Shown here piece after piece: positions 29,876 to 39,284 of a DNA stretch of 64,000 bases (position 1 is its first letter; every line of letters starts with the position of its first letter). The DNA lies in contig CAWFYS010000001.1 of assembly GCA_963820075.1 (NCBI GenBank), forward strand, positions 62,001 to 126,000, read 5' to 3'. A program made the translations under genes and the position numbers. Source of the DNA: Kumtagia sp963820075 (GTDB lineage Bacteria > Pseudomonadota > Alphaproteobacteria > Rhizobiales > Rhizobiaceae). The notes under the pieces are model-generated. The model made no database searches and was not told the origin of the DNA. It saw only the letters and a program-made list of their open reading frames with translations.

Positions 29876-31042
29876 TCATGCCGCGACCGGCGCTTTCGCC
29901 TTGAGATTTGCCGCGGCCATTGCGTAACCGCCGGCCGCGCCGTCGATGAAATGAATGTGATCGTGTTCCATCGGCGAGGCCACGATGCAGGTCATCAGCG
30001 CGGAATCCTGCCGGTGGAGACCGAACCGGCAGACGCCCTCGGCCTCCGCCCGCCGCAGGCGCTCCTCGATCCTGCGGAGCCCGCTCGCGTCGAGGTCGAC
30101 GGTCATTTTCAGCCCGTCGTCGAACTTGCGGAAATCCGAATTTTCCGAAACTTCGCGGACATATCTGCGTGCATCGAACCTGCCGAGCGTAAGGCCCGAC
30201 TTATGAAGCGCCATTGCCAGCAGCGTCAGGAGCGTTATCCACAGGCTTGGCAGGAGCCGTTTGCCCTTCGGCGCCACCGCCCTTGCTTCCGCCGTTATGC
30301 CGGCGCGCGAAATGTTGAATTTGGGGCCCTGCGGCGGCACGGGATGGCCTCCACGGTCCTGCTGGCCGGCAATCGCGACAATGTCGGTCACCAGCTTCTG
30401 GAATGCGGCCATGTCGGCGCCCGGCGCCGGCACGGCGATGATCGAGACGATGTCGCCATGGCGCGCCTTGATCGGGTTCCAGCGACAGGAAAGGCCGGTA
30501 AGGTCGGGACGCGTGCCGCTCGGCGCGCCCGCCACCACATAGCGCCCGGCCTTCATCTGGGCCTCCGCCCAGCTCGTGCCGCCGCCGATGAACATGGCGT
30601 AGGAGACATGCTCGCTGGCGCGGAACGAGGCGACGCGCACATCGTGGCCTTGCGCCCGGATGTCACGCATGGGGATCAACGCCGCGCGCAGGGTGAGGTC
30701 GAGTTCGTCGGCGACCCACGCCTGTGTCGCGGCAAGTGCCCGGATGACGGCAGGCGCCGCGGCTTCCGGGAACGCCACCAGCGCCCCGTCGCCGCCGAAC
30801 ACGAAGGGAAGGTCTCGACGCCCGAGCGCGTTGAACAGCGCCGAGATCATGCTGGCGCCGGCCATGTTGACCGACTTGTAGCGGCCGGCCTGGATTGCCT
30901 TGGTCGAGTCCACGATGTCGGTGGTCGCCAGCGCCCAATTGTCTGGGAGGGGCCGATAATTGTCGACGTCGGCCACGCCCTCGAACCGCGAGAAAGCCGG
31001 AATGGCGGAGAGGAAAGGATCGTCGAGGGTGATGATGTCCAT
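29876..31042 (-). CDS. DUF3095 family protein (cyclase-like)
   Basis: This 388-residue protein is recognised as DUF3095 from MDIITLDDPFLSAIPAFSRFEGVADVDNY at the start, the nucleotide-cyclase-like FVFGGDGALVAFPE (about 82-95), and TDIVDSTKAIQAGRYKSVNM (about 41-60). The C-terminal half, after a Trp/Leu-rich stretch WITLLTLLAMALH, ends with DSALMTCIVASPMEHDHIHFIDGAAGGYAMAA. The first half resembles a class III cyclase catalytic core (TDIVDST and GGDGA hold the metal Asp residues), but activity has not been shown, to my knowledge. It lies 190 bases upstream of the bona fide cyclase on the same strand. The frame is intact. Confidence 0.8.
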   Translation of the reverse strand: MDIITLDDPFLSAIPAFSRFEGVADVDNYRPLPDNWALATTDIVDSTKAIQAGRYKSVNMAGASMISALFNALGRRDLPFVFGGDGALVAFPEAAAPAVIRALAATQAWVADELDLTLRAALIPMRDIRAQGHDVRVASFRASEHVSYAMFIGGGTSWAEAQMKAGRYVVAGAPSGTRPDLTGLSCRWNPIKARHGDIVSIIAVPAPGADMAAFQKLVTDIVAIAGQQDRGGHPVPPQGPKFNISRAGITAEARAVAPKGKRLLPSLWITLLTLLAMALHKSGLTLGRFDARRYVREVSENSDFRKFDDGLKMTVDLDASGLRRIEERLRRAEAEGVCRFGLHRQDSALMTCIVASPMEHDHIHFIDGAAGGYAMAAANLKAKAPVAA

Positions 31043-31138
31043 GAGCGTCGTCCATCACTTTTCCATTTATATAGGCCCGCAGGCACCGCATCGCCGCAAA
31101 ATTGACTCAGGCGCGTCCGGGCGGCATAGGGTCGCGCC

Positions 31139-32218
31139 ATGCGCATCGCCTTCCATGCCCCGCTGAAGTCCCCGGATCATCCGGTGCCCTCCGGCGACCG
31201 GCTGATGGCCCGGCTGCTGATCGAGGCGATGCGCCTTGCAGGACATACGGTTTTCGTGGCTTCGCAGTTTCGCGGCTACGCCGCGTCGCCCGAAGAATTC
31301 GCGCAACGGCGGAGCGCCGGAGAGGCCGCCGCCACCGAATTGGTCGCCATGTGGCGGGGCGCAACGCCCCCCGAATTGTTCTTCTGTTACCATCCCTACT
31401 ACAAGGCGCCGGATTTCCTCGGCCCGCGCCTGTCGGCCACTTTCGGCATTCCCTATGTGACCGCTGAAGCATCGTTATCCTCGCGACGCCGGATCGGACC
31501 TTGGGCCGCCGCGCAGGAGGTCGTCGAACACGGGCTGCGCCATGCAAGCCTCAATCTGTGCTTCACGCGGCGGGACTTCGAGGGGCTGCTCGGGGTTGTG
31601 GGCAAGGACAGGCTCGCGATGATCCCGCCCTTCATCGATACATCGGCTTTCGCTATCCCCGCGGCCGGCGCGATGCCGCCCCGGCTGATCACGGTGGCGA
31701 TGATGCGTGCCGGCGACAAGCTGGAAAGTTATCGGATGCTGGCAGCCGCGCTCGGCGGCTGCCTGGATCTGCCCTGGACGTTGACGATCGTCGGTGACGG
31801 TCCTTGCCGGCACGAGGTTCGTTCGCTTTTTTCGCGGCTGCCGTCGGGCAGGGTCGTCTGGCTGGGCGAGCGCAGCCCGGAGGAGGTGCCGGGAATCCTG
31901 GCAGGCGGCAGCATCTATGTGTGGCCGGGCACAGGCGAAGCTTACGGCCTTGCCTATCTGGAAGCGCAAGCCGCGGGCCTTCCCGTGGTCGCGCAGGCTG
32001 TCGCCGGCGTTCCCGAAGTCGTGCGCGATGGCGCGACTGGTTTGCTGACGCCTCCAGGCGACATTCCGGCCTATGCGGCTGCTGTCCGGCGGCTGCTGTC
32101 CGATCGCGACTTGCGCCGCGAAATGGGCGTCGAAGCCCGGCGGTTCGTGCTTGCCGAGCGGTCGCTTTCCACTGCGTCGGCCGCGCTGGCAACCTGTCTT
32201 CGGAGATTTGCCGCATGA
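31139..32218 (+). CDS. Glycosyltransferase family 4-like protein
   Basis: This 359-residue enzyme has the GT-B fold of family 4. The acceptor domain starts MRIAFHAPLKSPDHPVPSGDRLMARLL. The donor domain shows LTIVGDGPCRHEVR, VWLGERSPEEVPGILAGGSIYVWPGTGEAYGLAYLEAQAAGLPVVA and the EX7E motif (GEAYGLAYLE, about 280-290), which binds the sugar nucleotide. No signal or membrane segment is seen, so it is cytoplasmic. It diverges from the DUF3095 gene by about 100 bases and overlaps the deacetylase gene by four bases. The transferred sugar is unknown. Confidence 0.9.
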   Translation: MRIAFHAPLKSPDHPVPSGDRLMARLLIEAMRLAGHTVFVASQFRGYAASPEEFAQRRSAGEAAATELVAMWRGATPPELFFCYHPYYKAPDFLGPRLSATFGIPYVTAEASLSSRRRIGPWAAAQEVVEHGLRHASLNLCFTRRDFEGLLGVVGKDRLAMIPPFIDTSAFAIPAAGAMPPRLITVAMMRAGDKLESYRMLAAALGGCLDLPWTLTIVGDGPCRHEVRSLFSRLPSGRVVWLGERSPEEVPGILAGGSIYVWPGTGEAYGLAYLEAQAAGLPVVAQAVAGVPEVVRDGATGLLTPPGDIPAYAAAVRRLLSDRDLRREMGVEARRFVLAERSLSTASAALATCLRRFAA

Positions 32219-32980
32219 GTACGGCCGGCGACTGGGAGGCGTTCACGGACGCGCTCGAGAGATGGCGTCGTTCGGGCCGCCGGCCCGTCTTCTGGCTGCG
32301 CGACGACGATGCCGTTCTGCCCGGCGCCGCGCTGGACCGCCTGCTCGGCCTGACGGGACGCTTCGATGTGCCCGTGGCTCTCGCCGTAATTCCGGCGCAT
32401 GCGGGGACGGCGCTTGCCCGGCGCGTCGCCGATGAGCGGCTGGTAACGGTCGTCGTTCATGGCTGGTCGCACGAAAACCACGCCTTTCCGCGTGAGAAGA
32501 AACAGGAACTCGGCCTGCATCGGCCGGCCGGGACAGTCCTGGATGAACTGGCGCTGGCGCTTGCGCGGACAGAGGCGCTGTTCCCCGGCCGCATCGCGCC
32601 GGTGCTGGTGCCGCCTTGGAACCGGATCGATCCTGCCCTGATCCCGACCTTGCGCGGATCGGCTACCGTGCCCTTTCGATCTTCGGAATGCCGAAGCCAG
32701 GACCGCTGCCCGTCATCAATACAACCGTGGACATTATCGACTGGCACGGTACGCGTGGCGGCCGCCCGCACGCGCCTCGTCATCGGCGAAATCATATCGC
32801 AGCTTGACGCGGCATTTGCGGACCCGCGCCTGCCGCCGATCGGAATCCTGACCCACCATCTCGTGCATGACGACGTCCGCGTGGGCTTTTCTCGAAGCCT
32901 TGTTCGAGCACACCACGCGGAACGGGATTTGCCGCTGGGAGACTATCGGGGGCCTATTGCTCGGACAGCGTAAGCAATAG
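32215..32980 (+). CDS. Polysaccharide deacetylase-like protein, reading frame broken
   Basis: The product starts MSTAGDWEAFTDALERWRRS. It contains the divalent-metal LRDDDAVLPGAALDRLLGLT (about 24-43), then VVHGWSHENHAF, where H-x-W-x-H matches a motif of this family, and PVLVPPWNRIDPALIPDLARIGYRALS. This is the NodB/polysaccharide deacetylase fold (carbohydrate esterase 4 type). Three shifts occur near 32640, 32770 and 32880. The first needs a base added, the others one removed. The corrected C-terminus ends RWETIGGLLLGQRKQ at 32980. The overlap with the glycosyltransferase and convergence onto the hydrolase gene (stops adjacent) are notable. Confidence 0.8.
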
Positions 32981-33873
32981 CTAACGCTGCTTTGACGCCT
33001 GCTTGACCGCGAAGTTCAACGACTGTCCGTCCCGCGCCGCGAACGCGCCCGGAAAGCCTGTCTTGGCCTGTGCCTCGATCTTCGCGAGTTCGGCGTCGGT
33101 GCGGAAAGGATCATGGTGGAACAGGGCCAGCCGCTTTGCACCCGCCGCCTTGCAGAGCTTGATGCCTTGCTGCCATGTCGAATGGCCGAAGCCGCGGCGG
33201 CTTTCCATCTCCTCGTCGGTGTAGATGGCGTCGTAGATCACCAGATCGGCCTTCTCGATCAGGGCAAGCACATTGGGGTCCAGTCACGCCGTCGACATGC
33301 TCCGTATCGCAGATGAGCGCCACCGCGCGCCCGCCGAACTCGACGCGGTAGCCGATGCAGCCGCCGGGATGGTTGAGGCTGCCGGTACGCATCGTGATAC
33401 CTCGGGCCAGGGCTTGATCACATCGCCGGACTTGAAGTCGCGCGACACCACGGCCGCGCGGCAGATGCTGATCTCAATCGGAAACCACGGCGGGCGCATC
33501 AGATCGTGCAGCATCTCTTTCGTCGACATCACGCCGGACAGATGCCCCGACCAGATATCGAGCTGGATCGAAGGGTCGTAGAGCGGCGCGAAGAACGGCA
33601 GACCGAGCACGTGGTCATAGTGGAAATGGGTGAAGAAGAGATGCATCGTCCCGCACGCCGGACTGCAGCAGCGACAGCCCCGCGGGGCGAATGCCGCTTC
33701 CCGCGTCGAAAATCAGAGTGCGGCTCGCCGCAGCGCATTTCGACGCACGGCGTGTTGCCGCCGTAGCGGCGGTAGTCTGGCTTCCGCATACCGGGCACGC
33801 TTCCGCGCGCTCCCCATATGCGGACGCCAAGTGAGGTCTTGTTCGCCGTGCCGGTGGACTGCTCCTCGGCCAC
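32981..33873 (-). CDS. Metallo-beta-lactamase-fold hydrolase, reading frame broken
   Basis: The frames join into a single MBL-fold protein of about 290 residues. The N-terminal LGVRIWGARGSVPGMRKPDYRRYGGNTPCVEM is followed by the metal motif FTHFHYDHVLGLPFF (HxHxDH), the third-ligand region SLNHPGGCIGYRVEF, the Asp in LICDTEHVDGV and the final His in ALFHHDPFRTD. This pattern is that of the PhnP/RNase Z/cyclic-phosphodiesterase branch. The frame breaks near 33700, 33650, 33400 and 33280. Start is GTG 33873. With a cyclase and a cyclic-nucleotide-binding protein nearby, a phosphodiesterase role is plausible but inferred. Confidence 0.75.
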
Positions 33874-34041
33874 CGTTCCCCGACGAGGTGGGTGGGATCG
33901 GCAATCGGCGCGCAGGGCTCGACGGCCCGGATCGCCGGTGGCTCCTTCGTCTCAGCCACGGGCGTCGTGGTTCCGAAGTCGATTCCGGCCTGCTGCTCGG
34001 AGGTCTCACGTCCGTCAGCCAGACGTGGCCTTGCGCGCGCG

Positions 34042-34509
34042 TTACGAATTTGCTTGCCTCGCCTTGCTGCGTGCCGCCGTCAGCTCCGCCGTCGTGTGGC
34101 TGAGGCGGTCGGCCAGCACCTTGACGATTTCGACGGTCATTTCGGGAAACTCGGTGAGCAGCCGCAGAAAGTGGTCCTTGCGGATCCGCAGCGCTTCCAG
34201 CGGCGCGCTCGCGCGCACGGTCGCGGTGCGCGACACATCGCACAGGATGGCGATCTCGCCGACAATCTCGTTCGGCTCGACTTCGGCCACCTTGATCTGG
34301 CCGGATGCCGAAGTCCACGAGAATGTCGGCCTTTGCCCGAAAGCACGACATAGGCGGCATCGCCTTCGTCGCCCTGATGGAACAGCGTCTGTCCCTCGCT
34401 TGTAGGACACGCGATCGGACGTGAACGCAAGCAGCTTCAGCTTGGCGGGCGCAACACGGGAAAACAGCGGAACTTTCCGCAACATCCCGACTTCGTCGTT
34501 GAGTAGCAT
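34042..34509 (-). CDS. Stand-alone cyclic-nucleotide-binding domain protein, reading frame broken
   Basis: After correcting shifts near 34395 and 34305, this is a protein of about 155 residues with one Crp-type sensory domain. It opens MLLNDEVGMLRKVPLFSRVA, then LFHQGDEGDAAYVVLSGKADILVD, then the phosphate-binding cassette NEIVGEIAILCDVSRTATVRA. This keeps the Glu and Arg that contact the cyclic nucleotide ribose and phosphate. No DNA-binding helix-turn-helix follows; the C-terminus is an amphipathic helix (EMTVEIVKVLADRLSHTTAEL). It therefore likely acts on a protein partner rather than DNA. It lies 40 bases after the ABC transporter stop. Confidence 0.85.
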   Translation of the reverse strand: MLLNDEVGMLRKVPLFSRVAPAKLKLLAFTSDRVSYKRGTDAVPSGRRRRCRLCRAFGQRPTFSWTSASGQIKVAEVEPNEIVGEIAILCDVSRTATVRASAPLEALRIRKDHFLRLLTEFPEMTVEIVKVLADRLSHTTAELTAARSKARQANS

Positions 34510-34549
34510 GATCGTTCAACCCCGGAAGATCATCGCACAGCCTGACCCA

Positions 34550-37281
34550 TTAAGCCAATAACCGTGTGAAAATACCGTTTTCCTTCGCCAAAGTCTCGTG
34601 CGTTCCATCCTGCAACCAGCTCTCCTCCATGGAAAACGATTATATGCTCAAAAAGGTTCGCGAGATGAGGATTCGGCAAAACCCAAAGGATCGCCGGATT
34701 TCGGCCGTCGCGGTTCAGCTCCTCCAGCACGTTTTTGGTGACCAGATCCTGCGAGCGCTGGTCGAGCGCGGCAAGCGGCCGATTGAAGATGATGAAGTCG
34801 GCGCGCTTTAGCAGCGCACGCGCCACGTCGAGCTTCTGCCGCTGCGCCGCGGTAAGCCGCCGGCCGCCGACGCCGACATTGATAGTCGAGACCGATGTCC
34901 AGCACCTCGTCATAAAGGCCGAGCGTGTCGAGCAGTTCGCGCACCAGCGAACGGATGCGCTCGGGTCCGTCGGGCTGGTTGTGCGCAATGCGGCCGAACA
35001 GGACGTTGTCGCTCAGCGTCGCGGCGGTCGTGTACTTTTGCGGATCGTAGCGCTCGATCGCGCCCTGCAACTCCGCCGGCAGTCCTTCGTAGAAGCGGTG
35101 CCGCGCGGCCACGATCTTGTCCATCAGTTCGGGCGTGAGCAGGCCGAAGCGATGCCGCGGTTCGATATAGGCGAAGCTGAGCTTGATGATCTTGGCGCGG
35201 TCTTCGTCGGAAGCCGCTTGCGATCGACTTGCCGCGCAGGCGCTGCAGCAACTGCTGGTACTCGGGAATGTCTTCCGCCGTCATGAAGGCCAGTTGCTGG
35301 AAGAACGGATGGTCGGCGGGCAGGTCAGCGAACAGTTCGATCGCGTTGTCGGCGATTTCCAGGCCCATCTTGTACAGCGTCTCCGACCCAATCCGTCCTG
35401 CCGCAGCACCGAGCGGAAATAGGCGTTGCCGGCCAGCTCCTTGCCGGTCAGTTCCGGTCCGGTGGCCGCGCCGAACAGCAGGTTCTCGCCGACCGTCGCC
35501 TGCGCGTTGTAGGCGCCCGGCTCGAACGAGGCGACCAGGTCGCTCAACCCTTCGCTGTCGAGCCGTTGCGCGCAGCGCTTCGCGCACTTCCACGATGCGG
35601 CCGGTGATCTCCGGTATGGAGGCGCGGATCGACGCGCGAACGCAAGCCGAGGTCGAGAATGTCCTGCGAAAGTATGACCGCATCGAGTACGGGGCGGACG
35701 GCATGATAGAGGTCGTCGCGGCCCCGTGGCGCCGGCCGCCGCATAGTCGATCCAGTCGCTGTTGAGGTCGATAGTCGGGGTTACCGGCCTTGCGGGCTTC
35801 GTCGATATTCCAGTGCCGCTGCACTGCGCGTGCGCCGTCATAGCACGACCTCGGTCAGCGGCGCGTGCTTCAAACCGTAGAGAAGGTTGTCGCGCAGCGT
35901 GCCCTGGAACAGATAGGCGTCGGACGACGCATAGGCCATGCGCCGTCCGGTGATGGCTTCCGGCAGTTCGAGCAGGTCGCGGTTGCCCGCGGTGATGCGC
36001 CCGGATTCCGGCCAGACAAGCCGGCCGAGACGCTTCGGCCAGCGCTTCGGCGCCGCTGCCCGCCGATCCGACAATGGCGACCTTCTCTCCCGGCTGGATC
36101 TGCATGGTGACGCGGTCGACCAGCTTTGCGCCGCTGTCGTCGATCAGCGTGCAGGTTGACTGGTCGCAAGCAGGTCGCCGAGCGGCTCGACGCTGCCGGT
36201 CGTCAGGCACTGCCGGCTTCGGGTCGATGATCGTGTCGACGGTGAACTGCTCGACCACCTGCGCGTATTTGACCTGGACGTCCTGACGGTTCTGATCCCA
36301 GTCGATCAGTTCCTTGAGCGGTCCGGGCAGGTCCTTGTAGGCGTTGATGACGGCGACGAGCTGGCCGATGTCGAGCCGCCCTTGCAGGGCGAACCAGCCG
36401 CCGACGAGGTAGAACAGGAACGGCGTGACCTGCGCCAGGAAGTTGTTGATGAACTTGACCAGGAACTTCCACTGATAGAGGTCGTAGCGGATCTTGAAGA
36501 TCGTGCCGAGACGGTCGGCGATGTCGGCGCGTTCGTAGTTCGACGTATCGTTGATGTGGATCGCGCCGATGCCGTCGACGATCTCGCCGACGCGACCTGA
36601 AAGCGCGCGTGCCGTCAGCTGCCGTTCGCGGCCAAGGCGGATCAGCCGCCTGCGCATCTGCGGAATGATGACAAGCTGAACCGCGACGATTCCCGCGGCG
36701 ATCAGGCCGAGCCAGAAGCTCTGGATGATGATGAAGACCAGCGCCGTCAGCGCCTGGCCCGCCAAGCAGCGCCGGTTGCACGAAGGCGTCGCCGATGAAG
36801 CCGCCGAGCGGCTCGACCTCGTCCTTGACCATGGTGGCGACTTCAGCGGCCTTCAGCGCGCTTGAAGTGACCGGGCGGAAAGCGCAGCACCTGGTCGACC
36901 AGTTCGAAGCGGATGCGGCGCAGCATCCGCTCGCCGAGGCGGCCCTTGTAGGTGTTGATGTAGAGCTTGAAGATGCCGTTGATGATGACGAGGGCCAGGA
37001 AAGACCAGACTCAGCCCGACCAGCGTCTGGGTGCGGTTGAGATCGAAGCCGTCGAACAAATGGAGCCCTCCGTAGAAGGGCAGGTCGATGTCGACGGCCA
37101 GGAAAGGCTGGGTCGCGCCGGGCGTTTCGAAACCCTGACCCTGGATCGGGCCGTTGACGATCTGCTTCGGCAGATCGAAAGACATGAAATAGGGGATCAT
37201 CGACAAGGCGACGATGAACAGGATCCAGAGCTGCTGGCGCCAGGTGTGAACCCAGATATAGCGAGCCAGGCTGCGTTCCAT
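34550..37281 (-). CDS. ABC exporter-like protein with degenerate, interrupted ATPase domain, reading frame broken many times
   Basis: The joined product is about 905 residues, far longer than a normal half-transporter (about 580-600). It starts MERSLARYIWVHTWRQQLWI and has an exporter-type membrane domain (to about 340) including WFALQGRLDIGQLVAVINAY. The ATPase domain has Walker A GSAGSGAEALA, with Ala in place of Lys. After the Q-loop region (AYASSDAYLFQGTLRDNLLYGL) about 350 residues are inserted before the signature-like GGRRLTAAQRQKLDVARALL. Walker B ends FIIFNRPLAALD instead of D-E-P. The last residues, QDGTHETLAKENGIFTRLLA, are canonical. Around 12 shifts are present; three checked all need one base removed from a homopolymer. 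Confidence 0.7.
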
Positions 37282-37434
37282 GAAGGGGTCAGCTCATGCC
37301 ATGCCCGCGTATCGGCCGGTTACGGCGATGCGCATGGAAGTGCCGCCCACAATCGGAGTCGTATGCCAAATGCATGAAAATCCGTCTGAAGGTCTTTTAT
37401 TGCTTCCCCTCCGCCGCCAGCCTACAACAGCCGC

Positions 37435-38109
37435 ATGACGGACGCTACCCAGCCGCATGCCGGCGAATGCGATTGGCACGAACACGCGTTCGACCTCGCC
37501 CGCGGGATTGCGGTCTATTGCGGCAGTCCGCTGATCAAGGGCGTCTCACGGGTAATCGCGCGGCATCCCGGCGCCGACATCGGCACCGCCTTCGACCACA
37601 AGCAGATCGCCTGCAAGATGTGGGCGCGCGACAGGCTGTTCGAAAGTGCCGGGGGCATTTTCGGCGAAATATGGATAGTCGGCGGCTGGTACGGCGTGTT
37701 CGCCGGAATGCTGCTCGATGATTCGCGCTTCAAGATCGGACGCATCGAGAATAGTGACATCGACCCGGCGGTCGGCATTGTCGCCGAGACGCTCAACCAT
37801 GCGCATCAAGAGCGATTCCGTGCCGTTACAGCCGATATGCTCGCGCTCGCCTATGCCGGCCGGCGGCCCGACCTTGTCGTCAACACGAGCTGTGAGCACA
37901 TCCCCGATCTTCGCGCATGGCTGAAATTGCTGCCGCCGGGAATGCGCGTGCTGCTGCAGTCGAACAATTATTTCTCCGAGCCGACGCATATCGCCTGCGT
38001 ACCGTCGCTGGACGCCTTCCGCGACCTGGCAGGGCTTGCGAAAATCGATTATGCCGGCGAACTGCCTATGAAGAAATATACCCGCTTCATGCTGATCGGC
38101 CGGGTCTGA
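37435..38109 (+). CDS. Putative SAM-dependent methyltransferase-like protein
   Basis: This 224-residue soluble protein has a Rossmann-like pattern: IVGGWYGVFAGMLLDD (about 80-95) could be motif I, IGRIENSDIDPAVG (about 100-113) could hold the acidic ribose-binding residue, AVTADMLALAY could be motif II, and VNTSCEHI (about 144-151) could be motif III. The typical GxGxG is replaced by GGWYG, so methyltransferase activity is a tentative call. It is divergent from the ABC gene by about 150 bases, and its last 23 bases overlap the convergent glycosyltransferase gene. The frame is intact. Confidence 0.55.
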   Translation: MTDATQPHAGECDWHEHAFDLARGIAVYCGSPLIKGVSRVIARHPGADIGTAFDHKQIACKMWARDRLFESAGGIFGEIWIVGGWYGVFAGMLLDDSRFKIGRIENSDIDPAVGIVAETLNHAHQERFRAVTADMLALAYAGRRPDLVVNTSCEHIPDLRAWLKLLPPGMRVLLQSNNYFSEPTHIACVPSLDAFRDLAGLAKIDYAGELPMKKYTRFMLIGRV

Positions 38110-39284
38110 ACCCTTCGGCTTGCCGGTCCGGCTTTGCGCCTTCCAGCAATCCCCCGAGCAGCCTTGCCGTTCCTTGCGCCCCATCGAGGTTTAGAACTGA
38201 GCGAGGGGGCCTTGGCCCAGCAAGGGCGTTGGTGATTGCCGCGCAGAGCAGTTCGCCGGTCAGGCCGGTCTCGGGAAGCGACTCAGCCAGCCCGAGCCGC
38301 GCCAGCCGTTCGGCGCGCGCCGATTGTTCCGTCTCGCCGCCGGCGCTGAACGGCACCAGAAGCGAGCGGCAGCCGGCCTGCAATATGTCGCAGACAGTGT
38401 TGTAGCCGGCCTGCGACACGGACAGTTCCGCGCCAGCCAGCAGGCTGGGGAAATCCTCGCGGAAGCGGAACAGCCGAAGTCCCGGCGGCGCTTGCGCAGT
38501 TGCCCGGTCGAAATCGGCCGGCGGCAGGTTGGGGCCGGTTATCAGCGCCCAATTCGAGACATCCGGCGTCAGGCGCGCCGCCTCGACCGTGGCGCGCACC
38601 AGCTCGGCGCCGGCCGCGCCGCCTCCGGCCGAAACGAGCACCCGGAAATTCTCGCGCGGCGGCGCCGGCGGCGGAGCGGCCACCAGACCGGTATAGTCGA
38701 TCGGGATTTCGATGGCGGATGCCAGCCCGAACGTGTCTTCCAGGCGCGCGAACGCCGGGTCGCCATGCACCATGACCAGATCGAAGTGGCGATTGAGCAG
38801 TTCCACCGTTTCCTCGTTGCGGCCGGGCTTCACCCTCTCTTGCAGGAGATCACGGATGGAAGTGACGAGGCGCGGCCGAGGGTCCAGGCTCGCGATCGGC
38901 ATCCAGCAGCGGCAGCAGCTCGAAGCGCATCTGCCGGCGCCCGAACGGAAAGGCCTCCAAGACGACGATGTCGGGGCGGCGGTCGCGCAGCGTGTCGAGA
39001 AGCAGGTCGCGGCGCCGTTGCTTGAAGGTCTCGTCCACAGGCTTGCCGCCGGCGTCAACGAGGCCGGAGAAGGCCTCGGATGCCGAGCTGACGGTTGGCA
39101 ACGCCACATGATGAAGGCCGGGGCCGGGAAAGCCGGCTACCGGCATTCCCCCGGTCACCATCGTCACCTCGAAACCGCCCCGAACCAGCGCATCGGCGAC
39201 CCGGCTGGCGCGGGCGAGATGCCCGATGCCGAGCAGATGCTGGACATAAAACAGCACACTCGCCACCGCTATGCCCTCTGCCAT
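38087..39284 (-). CDS. MurG-like glycosyltransferase, reading frame broken
   Basis: The protein starts MAEGIAVASVLFYVQHLLGIGHLARASRVADAL, with the Gly-rich GIGHLAR loop of GT-B transferases of the MurG/GT28 type. The C-terminal donor-binding domain shows RVLVSAGGGAAGAELVRATV, SLLAGAELSVSQAGYNTVCDILQAG and LLVPFSAGGETEQSARAERL. The frame changes once near 38890; the corrected length is about 398 residues. It is translationally coupled to the preceding glycosyltransferase, whose stop lies inside this start region. The similar LGHLRR glycosyltransferase at 40693 is a paralogue. Confidence 0.8.

Noticed and set aside
30660..30881. Short plus-strand open frame inside the DUF3095 gene
   Set aside because: It is wholly within a well-supported gene on the other strand and has no ribosome site or family pattern.
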